From positions 9,729,759-9,793,758 of the forward strand of contig NC_135559.1 of assembly GCF_964340395.1 (NCBI RefSeq): a DNA stretch of 64,000 nucleotides. Direction: 5' to 3'. Positions 46,019 through 60,200 of the stretch are shown here, piece after piece. The position numbers and the translations under genes were made by a program. The notes under the pieces are model-generated. The model was not told the origin of the DNA, did no database searches, and saw only the letters and a list, made by a program, of their open reading frames with translations. Numbering within the stretch: position 1 is the stretch's first letter; each line of letters starts with the position of its first letter. This DNA is from Glandiceps talaboti (lineage: Eukaryota; Hemichordata; Enteropneusta; Spengelidae).

Positions 46019-46466
46019 CAATCTGATTAAAATCTGTATTTCCATAATTTTCTGTCGTTTGTTTTGTTTCTGGTGATTGCCACCTTCCCACATCTGACCC
46101 TGTGTAATAGAAAATCTCATTTAAATTTGAATCTCAAGGATCTTGAAAGCTTCTTCAACCAATCAGCACAGCACACTTTTTTCAAATGCGTTAGGAGAGA
46201 TGGCACTACCGACAGGTTTGTCGTTAACACAGTTCTCTGTGTGTACATTTTTTTTTCAATTTCTCCAGTGTGCGCAGCTGCCAATGTAACGCTCATCCTG
46301 ATTGGCTACTCAAAAGCGTGAGATTCAAACAAGATTTTCTATTACACACAGTCAGATGTGGGGTGGCGGTGATCAGCCGGAACAAAACAAACAACACGAA
46401 ACGATGGAAATAGAGGTTAATACAGACATCTAGCTGCTTTCACTACAGCAGATTTTAATCAGATTG
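46019..46466. mobile_element. MITE-like DNA element with long terminal inverted repeats
   Basis: Ends are CAATCTGATTAAAATCTG and its reverse complement. The inverted arms extend about 130-170 bases and share CATCTGAC, GTGTAATAGAAAATCT and TTTGAATCTCA. The core of about 170 bases has no coding sequence recognised; the open frame at 46064-46321 is chance. No clean target-site duplication is evident. A partial end of the same type is at 4177-4192. The parent transposon family is not identified. Confidence 0.7.
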
Positions 46467-46702
46467 TGTCAGGTGAGTAAGGTTAGACTCCTGAGTATTA
46501 ACTACTTATTTGTGTGATGTGCAATGATTGAACAAATGTTACGACCAATACACATTTAAGACTATACAAACTAGCAATTTGTAGCAATTCAACTGAAGCA
46601 ACTTGAGACACAATCACAGAACATAGACTGTACAATGTAACTTCAAAATGAGTGCTGATGAAAACATGGAACAAGAGGAATAATCAACTTGGCTAGCAAT
46701 GA

Positions 46703-46708
46703 TTTATT
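46703..46708 (-). terminator. Candidate poly(A) signal for PDCD10
   Basis: AATAAA on the - strand, about 2.4 kb past the PDCD10 stop. It is the nearest clear hexamer I found downstream of the stop. Other AATAAA sites lie further on (for example near 40646 and 37455), so the real 3' end is unknown. Confidence 0.25.
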
Positions 46709-48175
46709 CCAAAGAAAATATTAATATGAACACAAGCTTTGAACTGTTGAAGATCAACAGTACCTTCTCAGGAATATAAATTACATTTTCACTATGAAAA
46801 CAGAAATGGGGGATTTCTTTTACGTGCTGTCATATTATAAACTCCTACTTTAGAATTGTGTGACACAAAATATTGACGAGGCAAACATTTCACAGCATTT
46901 AGTTACGAGGTTTCCTTAAGGACTCAAATCTGAGCAAAATACACAAAATTATACATAATCAGTAAAAAACAAATTCCAACAGAACTAATACAAGCAAAAT
47001 GAAAGATAAATCCTACTCTACTACTTGCTGTTTTCATTATAAATATTTCCATCCAGCCCCCACTTCCCCAGGGAATATTGATACACCCAAAATAAATTTC
47101 ATAAGTTCAGTAATAACAGATTCGGTGCCAGCAGAAATGGCACACAAATAAATTCACATAATAACATAGACTGTGAAAAAAAAATATGCTTGGAATAATG
47201 ACAGTCTTTTTGCCCTTCGTGGTGCAATACCAGAGCGGATGTCTATATTTTGTAGGAAAATGTTTCAAGAAATTTGGGACACACAAGTTAAAAAAAAATT
47301 AGTGAGAAAAAGGGAAAGCTAATCACTGAAGAAGGCAAGGGTATGACATGCATATTATTTCACCTTACTTATTACTGTAAACCTAAATATTTTGGCTATG
47401 AGAAAATTTTGCGATTTCAAGACATTCCACTTGTTCCAGAAGACTAAATTTGGTATATTTTTGAGCCTGTCATAATGTACTTTAGACATTCTGAACACTA
47501 CATATTTTGCAGTTCTTCGTTCTCAGCAAAAATAAGTAAAATTTGTATTGCACAAATTTTGAAGTTTACAGTATTTGATAAACAAATAAGAGCAGACCTG
47601 TCAAAATGAGGTTCTCTTGAGTATTCTATTATAATAGTACGTCCAGGAAGGAAACATTTAACACACGTGACTAATAAAGCTACATGAAGGAAATAAAGTA
47701 ACATTAGAAACACTGCTGCTTAAATGACCAATATCTTCTATAAATAAGGGACAAAGTGAGAAAGTTTTGCATTGATTGAGCTTTCTTGTAACAGCAAAAC
47801 TATTTAGGAGGACAAACTCTAATTTCAACAAGCTAGAGAGTTATATTAACCAAATGGTTAGAACCTCCTTATATACATACAATTTATATCACAGACTTTC
47901 AATGAGTCAATACTATATGTGGCCTGTTTGCAATTTGATATTTGTGATTTTTTTTATGAGACAAGGAATTGCATTTTTATATTTTCTAAAGATTGTATGT
48001 ATTTGGCGAGTTTCTTTCCTGAGTACGGTAGATTCTTATTTTTTTTAAAAACTATAACAAAATGTGAATAATGCAACAGAAAATATATTGTGTTGATGTA
48101 TAAAGGTACTGAAATGAGTATGAAGCTAAATTGATATATTGCATTGCACTGACATCTTGCTTCTCTCTGAAAATC

Positions 48176-48455
48176 AAGGTCTCAAGTCCACTAAGATAGA
48201 CACAAACTAAAACTATTGTTGTGACATGCTGATATAAGCTATTGAGTGGTTTAATTTTACTTAGGGTGGCATTTCTGATGACTTTAATGCTTTGCAGAGT
48301 ACATTTTGGGGACTAATCTCGATCAAAGGGTGATTAGACTTGCACAATGGAGGCACCGCTATCACTTACTGAGAAGTGTAATCTACCACATCAAACAACG
48401 ATAATTTGTGTCTATCTTAGTAAACTGACACTTTGATTGCCAGAGTAGTAAGTTA
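48176..48455. repeat. Diverged dispersed repeat, copy B
   Basis: Partner of 44498-44800, same orientation, separated by about 3.7 kb. It lies about 650 bases past the PDCD10 stop, so it is probably transcribed as part of the 3' UTR. Confidence 0.7.
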
Positions 48456-49101
48456 GATGGCAAACACATACATGTACTACTACAGAAGGCTAAAAACTGA
48501 GGGTGTAGGTAGGCTTTAAAGGTTTCACCATATACATAAATCATCAATTTAGATGTTATCAATAATCAACGCATAAATAACACAAAGTCTTTGATAAAAG
48601 GAGATACAAGTTTTGGTGTGAATATGCAATTTGGGTCATTTGTTTGGTGTGCGGCACACAGGAAACCTAGCACTGGCACATCAGGGACAGAGACTTGATA
48701 GTGCCATAGACATGCTTCATTAATTTAGTGGATTTACAACAGGAAAATGTAGACATTTATACTTATGTGTGCTAGTAAACATTAAAAGTCTCTTCTTCAC
48801 ATTCACATCTAATAATCATATTAAAACAACCTTTTGCATACCTGTGGTTGACAAGAATATAGCACAAGTTTGACTGAAAACAAAAGGTTAATTCCTTATC
48901 CTGATAGAGGGCATACTATACAAAACTAGGACCAGCAATGCACGTGAATATGCACATTTTTATGTACATGTATTGTTACTGAAACAATGCTTTGAATAAG
49001 AATTCTGGAACATTTGTGAAAAATCGACCTGTTCCTCACATGGTTCTCACTTTGGCATTGTATTTGGGCAAAAAGACTGTCATCTAACGAAAAAAGATCA
49101 C

Positions 49102-51248
49102 TTATTGCCCGATAGTCTTCGATGTTTTCAATATAGTATTGGTCTGATTAATAAGCCTGTTGGCACTCATGAAGACGTTGTCTGATTTGCCATCCTTGAA
49201 GTACGTCTTCAGAGTATCGCTAAAACTCTTTGAATACTTCACAAACTCTTTCTTTTGATGTTCAAGCATCTGCTGGAAAGATGAATTGTAAGGGAATTAG
49301 GAGATCGATAGCTTCAACAAAAAATTCAAGTTCTTCGGTGAAAACTATTTGACATGACATCTTTCCTGTATTTGACATACCCTTCACCACTTTGGCAAGC
49401 AGAAAGCTTTAAACATATGATGTATTCCATTTGTGTGTTTGCCTCAATTCCCAGAGCAGCATTTCCAATTTTTTTTCTCTCACACATAGCAGCAGCTTCT
49501 GTCAAGTTGCTTAAACTTAAAGTGCAGACTCGGTTCAAGCTTTTCAAAAGTGCAGACACTGTTTGAATTACACTGTCTTTCTCTTCCTTGAGCTGAATTG
49601 AGTCATAGCATTTGAAATAACCAAAGCAGATTGTCAGATTCACAGTTTGCAAAGATTTGTGTCTGATACGGCACAAAAAAGTAGAGAAACTTGAGAAGAC
49701 ATGATTGGCAATTTTTTTTTCGTTTTGCAGGAAGCCCACTTACCAGCTATAAATGCATGAAGTCACACAGGCACACACAGTGAGTTGAGTCAAGGAAAAG
49801 GAAAGTGACAAAGCATTAGTTAGATTTCAGGCAGCACTCTACAGACATTAGATACTACATATAAAACATACAAAACATTGTAGCAATGCATGCAATTATT
49901 TTTTACAACTTCTGAAAGCAACAAAATAACAAACAATTACATATGAACGTTTTAAGACAGGTTCTTGCTTGTTTTCAACACAATAACGTAGATGCACAAA
50001 GTTGTATGTGTACATAGGTCCTTCATAGTTGTCAAACTGTGTTTTGGGATAAAGTTAGAGTTAGGGTGCTTGATACTACAGCTGCATTTGTAACTAACAC
50101 CACCTACAAGTATCAAGTGACCCCCTTTGTAAACTAAATCAGGACTTACAGTCTCCAGGGGCAGTACCAGTGGCCAGCTCTGGTAGGGGTGTGTGGCCAG
50201 TGCTGGAAACCCCAGGCCCCATTTTAGACCCACTTTGACCAAAAATCAATACCCTATTTTAGACCATTACAGATTTTTTAAAAGATGAAAGTTTAACCTA
50301 ATACATTTTCCTTAGGAGGCAACATTTTGGGGCAATTAATAGCAGTTATATGATTTGGTAAAGGACAATGGACCACATTTTAGACCAAGCAAAATAAAAA
50401 ATAATGCAAAGTAGACCCTGTTTTAGACTCTTCAGCTTGAAAAAGACAGACCTCATTTTAGACAAAAGGGCTAGAAAATACACCCCAAGGGTGGCACATA
50501 TACGTATACTCAAATAAGGGGAGTACCTAAACTACCTACTTGTACCTGACCTAACAACCTGCCTCTGGGCCGACTTTAACTATTCACATTTGTTTTTTTG
50601 AAGTCTAGTTAAGATTTGAGTAACCTCTACATAGACATAACTTGTCCAGTTTGAAGCCCTTTATACTGAATTTCTATTGTACTGTTTACAAATATTTGTC
50701 TTTACAGTGTTTTCATCAAGGGTGGTACACTACTTCTAATTTGTACTTAGTTGTTTACAAACAAATAGCCCCAAGGGAGAAAGAAGACCAACTTGTACTT
50801 AGTTGTTGTGTACAAACAAATACTCCTACGAAGCTGAGAAAGAGCACTGATTACTACCTGTAACTTAAGTTAATATGGATACTATATAAAATTTACCAGA
50901 ATTCCCATTTTCATTACCAGGTTTCTAAAATCTTAGTAAAAAGTGCTTTTTGAATACAAGCAAGAACCTGATTGAAAATATAATTTTTTAACACTGTAAC
51001 AGACATAATGGATGATAATTAATGGAAACTTTTTGTTTGTTTTGTCTGAAATAATGACAGACTTGGTCTTATTGTCCTGCACACTGTAACACAATTATTT
51101 CCAGAGAGATGGATTAACAATGGACTCATACTTGAAAATTATTTACAATTAATACTTATAATAGTGAATTCTTTCCATTAACTATTTCTGTATCCACTCT
51201 TCCTCTGCGCTTCGAGCTCTTCGGAGATGAGGCGCATTAGAAATAATC

Positions 51249-51289
<41 letters not shown>

Positions 51290-54200
51290 TTTGCTGTATT
51301 GCTTACCCCATTTTTTTGGTAAATGCGTTTCTGAAATTAGGTGACAAACACGTACAAAATAATAATGCAATTTGCTATTGTTGTTCTCCATGGGTAAGCC
51401 TGTACACATTTATTTTATCTGTCTGGCTCTGCATAACACCCGAAATTTTAGCAAATGTATAATATTTCAAGATTTATGTAGGTGTAAAAATTATCACGTA
51501 CAAATGTAAGAGAAGTGGTTTGAGAATATTTCACTAAGGGGAGGGGGAGGGGTAATCAAAAGGAATAACACTGGTAACTTATCAAATAGTTAATTATAAT
51601 TTTTGACTGAAATGAACACCAAGTTTGATTGTTGTTCAACATGCAGGGAAAACTTCTTATTACAATTTAGAACCATAAATTTCAGTAACACAAACTAAGC
51701 TGCTGTATACATATATGCAGAAGATTAACATTTGAAATTATTTTTGACAAATTGTTGAAATCATGCTAACGTCTGCCCTCTGATGAATAATTGTGTTACA
51801 GTGAGAATTACACACTACAAACTGCCCCCTTAAATTCTAACATTACGTAGGAAATGCATATTTTCTATCTCTATAGCCAATTCAGCGATATGCTTTATTT
51901 GCATGCATGCTTCAAAGACAATTCAGCACATTAAACATTACTTTGGGGAGATTTTCAAAATTGTTAGTACATCTGCTTTTGTGCACACATTTGATGGGAG
52001 TCCAGAGACACAAGTCAAAAGTTCTTTAGATAAAACTTCAAACTTCTCTTAATTACGTAAATGCAAATTTGTTAACATTTCTATCAAATGTAACCACTTT
52101 TTCAAGTCTGGAATTTTTGGTGCACTTAATGCAAATATCACATCAGTTTTCAATAATTTTTCTATACACACTAGACAGTTTCTTTTGAGCATTTATAGTA
52201 ATCAGGAAGTTGTATTTTCCTCCACATTTAAAACCAATTTCTTACATTTCATGTCCAGTTTTTGTCTGGTGCAAATAATACAAATATCTTCAAATTTCAA
52301 TATCAATTTCTCCCTATATTAATACCAAATTTGACCGTTTTCATGGCATTTCATATTTGATCATATTTTTGGTTACATATATAGAAATATCTCTTGCACT
52401 TTATAAAATTTCACCATTTTTAGACTTTTTATGTCTGGATTTTGTTTTTGCACATAATGGAAACATTACATAGCATAAAATATGTTGTACTATGTATGTC
52501 TATAACAATCATAATAAAGGTCCAACAGTTGGATGACCTTGTATATTGGTTTGTACAGCTTTGAAATGACATCACATATAGACGGCCTTATATGGAAGTG
52601 GTGATTTAAATAACAATGGTAAGAAATAGGCTTGTTCAAGACTTATTAGCATGAGTAGTGCTTAGCCAACAACAGGTATTCAGTATCCCAGATATAATCA
52701 CTCCCTGGGAGTAACAATCAACTATGAACTTTAACCTTTTGAACCTTTTATTGATGAGGTGGGAGAGGAACACTGAACAGACACACAAAGCGCAGTGAAG
52801 TGAACACAAAAAGATTTCGGAAAACATGATAAAACAAGAAAACATAAAACTGATGTGACTGAGCTTTCTTCATGATTTTACTATTAGTTTACATCATTTA
52901 AATTGATCACTTGGATCATAAGTATTTGACAGATATATGTTTCCATACATTTCCATTTGTTATATTTGAACCAAATTAAATCATTTCATACTTTTTGATT
53001 TTTTGATGAATGTTTCAATTCAACGTTGGTGCTCAAATAGTGGTTTGATCAGCCATTCCTGACAATGATATTTCAACTGATTTCTTTTAAATGCATTTAC
53101 AGTTATATATAATCCACTTAATGTGACAACACATACCACATTGGGTATTACACAAATTGACATGCCAAATGGCTAAATGACGCAAAATTGCAACTCATTT
53201 CTTGAATTTGCTGTGAATTCTCAGTACCTCACTACTACCTACGATAACACTGTACTTCATCCAAGAGGGTGAAAATATGACAAGGTTGATATTCTGAATC
53301 TCATGTAATGCATGCATACCATGTGAAACAGGAGTCACAGTATTGACTTAGAAACAGACTGTTATTGCTATGACGTGCCTACATTGAGGTAGTAATATTC
53401 TATTTCAGGTACCGAGAATTGCATTTCATACATTTTCCATATGTCAACTCCCATTCAATTTTAGAGCAAGTCCTACCTTTTTGTGCTCTAACAATTGATA
53501 TGCTTGGTGTTTTTTAAACACTTCATTGACAGAATCAAGGAGCTCCTTTATAGCACTGGCAATATCTCTGTAAATCGGAAAAAAGAAGAAGTCATACATA
53601 TATGAAAACAATGCCCAAACATTGGTATCACTTGTCTGTTTATGAAATAAAAATACATCTCTCAATGTATTAGCCTGCTTCATTGTGACTGCCACTCCAT
53701 TAGTTTGGTTGTGATATATAGCTTCAATCTGTTGACAAGTGGTTATAGTATAAATTATACATTATATATAATATAATTTCAATACATAATTGTTAACATT
53801 AATGATACATAGCAATAAAAATACACCACTGGCATAATTTTTTACGAACAATGAGTTTACCACCTGGTATTTTTGATACAATACTGGCATATATATTTAT
53901 ATGTGAGCACCTTGAGCCCTCAGGAGAATAGGTGCATGATAAATTTGCATTATTGTAATTATACACATTTGTATGGTAATAATGGTAAAAATGTTACATT
54001 TTGTACCATTTTCCCTCACAGTAATGTTTTTTTTTTTTTTTTTTTTATTAATGTAAAAATATACATCATTTCCATCAATTTGACTGTCAATTAATAAAAC
54101 ATCTCATATTTGTAACAATGCATTTAATGTAACACAATAATATAATTGTCAATTTGCCACATAGAGAAGCAACAATTAGTGTTTGCATAGTGTTGTATAT

Positions 54201-57200
54201 GCTTACACATGTATGAATCAGACTTTTAAGTATATAGTCCTGTAGTCCTCTGTAACATATCATGCAAAACACACCTACTTGTGCAGGTAACTTGTCGGAA
54301 CAACGATCTCATTTAAATGAAAGAAAGAAAGCGATCCAAACTACAGTTGCAAATGACAGACATACAAAGAGTTGTTGTTCCAAGTGTTATTGATAGATGA
54401 TGTTTGTGTAGAGTGCCTAATGCTGAATAGGAGTAGAAATCTATTGATGGTGTATTTTTCATCTCATATTTCACTCTCACAACAATCTATTTCTACTCGT
54501 GAAAATTCACCAAAAACTTCACTCATAAAGTTCTCTCCTTTGAAAAGTACTTTTCCTTTAAGGCTTTACATTTTGTATTTTAATAATGCTTATTGCCATT
54601 ATGATAAACGAGAACAACTCGTTCTTCAGTATTTTTGCATTTTGAACCATTATTCCAAAATTCACAGGTAACAGTTTATTCCTCTAAGTACTATTCCTTT
54701 TTCAAGTTGTATGTTATTAACATTATATTACCATTATAAATGAGAGTGAAACATATTTTAGTATGTCGGAATGAATGAATTATGAAGTTTTGGTCAAATT
54801 TACACAAGCAGAAAAACAAAAGTAGTCAAAAATACTGTGACTACAATAGTCAATTTTGATGTTCTGAAATGCATTGCATGAGCATCAATTGTATGGTTAC
54901 TTTTAGCTTGCTTGTCTTTATTGCATTTGAAGTGACATTTTTATTATCAAACTACACAGACATTGACTTGTTTAAAGTCATTTTATAAAACATAAACAAA
55001 TACACCAATGACAGAAACAGTTTCTCAAGTCAATGAGTACAGTCGGGCAATAACCATCAAATGTAGTAGCTTGTGTACAACCGTCTGTGAGTACGTGTTG
55101 TATTGGGAGGCATGATATGGGATATATCTTTGGATCCACCAACATGTCCATGATCAAGTATCTGACAATGGTATCGACTAATGACATTTGGTAATCATCA
55201 GCATTGTCATTTATCCTACATGTGTCTACTGTAGAAGATGTCTGAGAGATGTTGACATGTTAGTCTTGAATGAAGAATTATTTCAAACCTGGACAACAAG
55301 AATTACTCTTCACATACTTACTTTATTGTTTGTAGAAATTTGGCTCTGTCATGTATTTCATCAGGTATTTTACTCAAAATCTGTTTGAGTGATCTGGCCC
55401 TTTGGTTGAGTTTCTTGAATTCAGGTTCCGGCCTTGTTAGGGTATACTCTAAAAAGAACCAAATGTAAACTTAAAAGTCAAAATCAGTGTTTGTGTTTAA
55501 CATTCTTGAAGGGGTTCCAATAATAACACTTTTTTTCACATTACTTGTAAATCAGTTCAAAATCGATCTACCAATTAAGATCCATCACCAAGTTTTCTAA
55601 TGGGACAGAAACCAATTTCCGATTTTGAACCGATTTAACTGAATCATTCAGGTGGAGATAGGACTAATGATAAGGTTAACTGTTATCATATAGAGCAGTT
55701 TATTTGTGTACAAGTTCTGCATAATGTAAACACCATGTCACTCTTATCTGATTATTACAAATGTACTGGGGCATGCATGCAAGAAGAATTTGCCATCCAT
55801 GAAGTGTTTATTATAAGTACTACTCTATTATCAGTGTGATACCACACGTTAAAAGACAGCGTGAAATCCTGCCAATCTCTTAGATGGAAATAAAGCTATG
55901 AGGACATAGAAGGGTGTTTGCTCTGACTCTGAGTTTAACAGGATGTACATTATACATAATTTTTTTTTCAAAAGGAGTTCAGTGTACCATGTTCTCTCCT
56001 TCTCACTTAAAGACAAAAACTCTCATCATCGAAATAACAAGTTTATTATCTGTCTCAAAGTAATACTACAGACATGACTTTATCATATAATACTGTTTTT
56101 ATAATCTACGTATGTATGTGCCTGATTTGTCTGCATAAAGTTGTACAATATAAACACATTAAATATAGTAGAATATTTAGTGGGCAAAGTATAATCACAT
56201 ATGAATGTACAATGAAGTATTTCTTGTATGATTCAGAAAGTCTGAGACCATTCCTTTTAGTACTGAGGTAGCTAGGTGGGGATGTCATTTTAGTATCTCT
56301 ATCAATTAAACCGTAAGTTAATGATAATTTTGAAATTAATGAGTGACAACAGCAGAAAACAATACACATGACATATAAGGTATTTCCATCTCGTTTACAG
56401 AAGACTGTCCACCAAACTAGACTGGCAAATGACAAAGGTGCATTACAAAGATTGCCATATATTTAACATACTGTCAAGAACAGTACATGGTTAGTCCTAA
56501 CTATACACACTTGGTAGGGTAGGTTATTTGCTGACATTGGCATTTTCACAAACGCTTGAAATCCTTTGTAAAGGCTTTGCAATGTCTGTTAACAATTTAT
56601 GATATATCAGCTGTATTTACACTGTTTTATGTTTACATAAAATATATGTACATATATTTCATGTCAAATACAAAAGCATTAGACAACTGAGATTGATTAT
56701 ATACATGTAGTTATACACTACCAAGCACTGAAAAATTCAATTTTTTATTAAATATTGGTAAAACTTCTCAAACTTGACCTTAAATGAGGCCAAGGTAAGT
56801 GAGCACATGATGTGATGATATATGGGACTGTCTACACATGCACTGCATTTTTCAAATACCACATCTGTTTGCTGTGACCATGGAGAAATAAGAAATATGA
56901 AAACATCACCCTAACAAATTCATAGCTGGGGAAATGGTGAAATAACATATTTTATTTACATAAATTTGCATATCAAATCTTCTCAATAGGGAACTTGCAA
57001 ACCCACCATGTTGAATTTTGCATCATGGGAAATGTGATAATAAATGCTAATGATTTGGTATTGTAAACAATACTGTTACATTATTTGTAACCACAAATAA
57101 TCAATTTATAGTTAACCTAACATTGTGGGAGGTATATTTTATCAGTAGCTCCAGATTAGGTATTACGATAACCACAGATAATCCCATAGTCCTTTGCATC

Positions 57201-60200
57201 TGAGCATGCTCAGTCTGGATTGTAAGTTTCCTATTGGAGAAACTGAATCTGATTTTCTACCATATTGCATAAGTTCTTGAGGTAAAACTTGTTTGATAAT
57301 TCCTATCTACAAAGTCTTGATAATATCAATATTTTGTGAAACTATCAAATAAATATAGTAATGAAATTCAATATTTGTTAGTTGACCTAATAAAATGTAT
57401 GTGTATATCGATCAGTCATATCCTAATATCAGGTTTGAGTTCAGTTTATTGCAAGTGATGGTTAAGTATCAGTAAGTACAATACCAGGAGTAGTCCCTTT
57501 AATATGTATTTAAATCCAAAAAACATATAAACTGAAGCGTGTGTTCCTTTAAAATTTAAAGGTGTGTCCTTTGGCCAAGGACTTTAACATATGTTAGTTT
57601 CCGGGTATAAGAACAATAGCTATGAAGGTGTGGTCAGGTCATGCTAATTTTGGACAGTGATTCAAGTGTACAATATAACACTCAATGCTTGTGTAGTAAA
57701 TCATGTATTTAAATTCCTCATCTGAAGGTGATTTTTGTCATGTTGAATTTGAATAAAATGTGGAGGCTCACTCAAAACATTAGCAGACTGGTTATCAAAT
57801 TCAACAACATTTTGGCGAAAATTAAGGTGATGTTGACAACAAATTCAAACTCAGTAAAATTCAAAATGGACTATTCATCATGTAATTTACATACATTTGT
57901 ACATTATATGTAGAGACTTGACAAACAAGTCTGTTAGATTGATCTTGTGTTCCCTTTTGTTAAACTCATGAAAACAGTTATATAATTGCTACATTGTTAA
58001 ACATATGTTAAAAAAAAAGGTGTTCTAGCTTTTAATTTGCAAAAAACCCATAACAATTAGAAGGTGAAATTGGCTTAAAGGCTCAATTCAAATTAGTATT
58101 AAAATGTAGGTGTGAAAAACAGTCATCTGGCACAGGTAAAGAAAAAAGTTGGTTGATCAAAGGAATGATCTTATGTAACTCTACTGATATGGTAAAACTA
58201 TTAATGAAGACTCAAGAAGACATGTACACACACAAAAATCTTGCCATGTATCTTTATTTAGGATTTCCATTTTGTGTTTTATTTATTCAAATACCTAGAC
58301 AGTTTGTATGACTCTAGCTTTCTAGTGTCTGATATGACAATTGGAAATGTTTGTACATGAGGCCAGTGGCCATAGTACTGAATAAAGGATTGATTGAAAC
58401 TATTTAGAGAACCTGGTTTTGAATAATCCAGAGTCTTGGCCAAGTCTCTGGGCTAAGTGGACAAACTCTCCTTTATATGAGAGAGAATACAGCAACCATA
58501 GTTGTTTTAAATGACTATGGTCCCAGCCTAAGTAAGTATCATACATACTAAAGCACTGAGAAATTAGAAACCTGATGTGTATGAGTTCTATGAAATTCCT
58601 GCCTTACAGAAGTGTTTTGGATAACCAAACTGAGAGTTTTCCACATCTTACCTATGTTTTGAACAATAAAGTATTTTGTTGTATTGTATTTTGATGTGAT
58701 TATCAGAATTCTAATAAATATTTTATATTCACTGTATAGTAAATGTAGTCTACTTGGAATGAGAATGATCAAAGGGAATTTAAATATATAGTTTCTAAGT
58801 GAATAGAATCTACTAGTAAAAAAAATCAAACTCTAGTATAAAAACTAGTATTTATCAGCTTTACTCCCTTAATATTTTGATAACTTCATTTTACATGTTT
58901 TTATCAAGTTCACGATGCTATAATCTTAATTACAGCTGAGCCAAAGTATATCCCTATTGTTTGTAATCTACCCACCCAATATTTTATCAGATATCAGAGT
59001 TGGCATGATTGGCAGCTCATTTACCTATCATAGACAGAAATGTAATCAGCTTTTTTTTTATCACGCATGTTGACAAAAAAAGATAAGTTATTATCAATTT
59101 GTGTTTTATTGGTGAGTTTTAGTTGTAAAGTCAGGAAGTATGTAGGACAGTTGAACCTATATAATGTAATTGAAACCATTCACTGGGTTAGTGTTGAGAT
59201 TTATAAAAATAAAACCAAACACATCTACATTGTATACCGTAGGTATGAACTGTTATAATCAAAACATAATAATTCAACATTTCTAATATATGGGATGATC
59301 ATTTTAGTGGGGGGATTCAGGTAAAACAACTGGAGAACTAAAGTAGATTTTACCAATGTTGATAACACCCTTAACAAAAACACTGTCTCTTTAGGATAGG
59401 GCACAGATTATACATTATCATTTGGCTCAATACAAGATCCTTAGAAATGCATGTATATCTCACTTTAACTTGATCCCCCCCCCCCAACACCCTCCCAGTG
59501 ACACTGTGGAAATTTAAAGCCTTTAGAAAATATAAGATTATTTACTTTTGTTCAATATGGAAAGTATATATGGTAGTTAAAAATCTAACATGGATCCCAA
59601 AAATAATATCATTCATAGTTCAACAAATAAGTGAGGTTTGACTGATTTTCCCCTTTTCGATAACCAGGAAATAAAGTAAAGCAAAACGGTTAGGTTGAGG
59701 TGACAAGCTTGAGTAGCCACATAACAGTTCCTGTTTCAATATTGTGTAAAACCTTCGTCACTAACACTATGCTGTTCTTGACCATCGTGTCATCTCAACA
59801 TAGGCTTCTGAGTGTGTGTCCTAAGATTCAGTATGAAAAACCTTGAGTTAGATGACTATTTGATAAATCAAGGCTTCAAACTCTTTTAGATACTACCATG
59901 GTGTATTGTGATTATAATTACATCACCCAGAAATGATTCCTTTATGACTGGCTGATTCCGTCTACTGACCACTTCTATTGATATTCACATCATGTGAGGA
60001 TGCTGCTGAGTTGTGAGCATACACTTTTGAGAAGAAACTCAAGCTCAAACCAAAGATTCTAAGCCATTGTTGATAATGCTTGTTGTATACATACCTTCGC
60101 AATCATATGCTGCTAATCTAAGTAGACTCTCAGTTATATTCACATCAGCAGATGCTGATTTGATAATACCGGCTACAAGATCCTGAGTTACTCCAGGGTT

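Larger units (their letters stand above)
37160..49101. other. Gene-poor region between hexosaminidase start and PDCD10 stop
   Basis: About 12 kb with no recognisable gene on either strand; open frames are short and unlike known families. The upper part is probably PDCD10 3' UTR. It contains a tandem duplication (38806-39003), hairpins (40241-40406, 42545-42668), a diverged repeat pair (44498-44800 and 48176-48455) and a MITE-like element (46019-46466). The segment just above 37160 should include the hexosaminidase promoter, but no core motif stands out. Confidence 0.55.

Noticed and set aside
49326-49739. 137-codon open frame on the - strand near PDCD10 exon 5
   Set aside because: Lies in the PDCD10 intron, has no recognisable domain, and no splice sites join it to the gene.
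53568-53695. Upstream extension of PDCD10 exon 4
   Set aside because: The open frame continues, but the acceptor TTACAG at 53568-53573 and exact homology start at KDIASAIK, so the extra sequence is intron.
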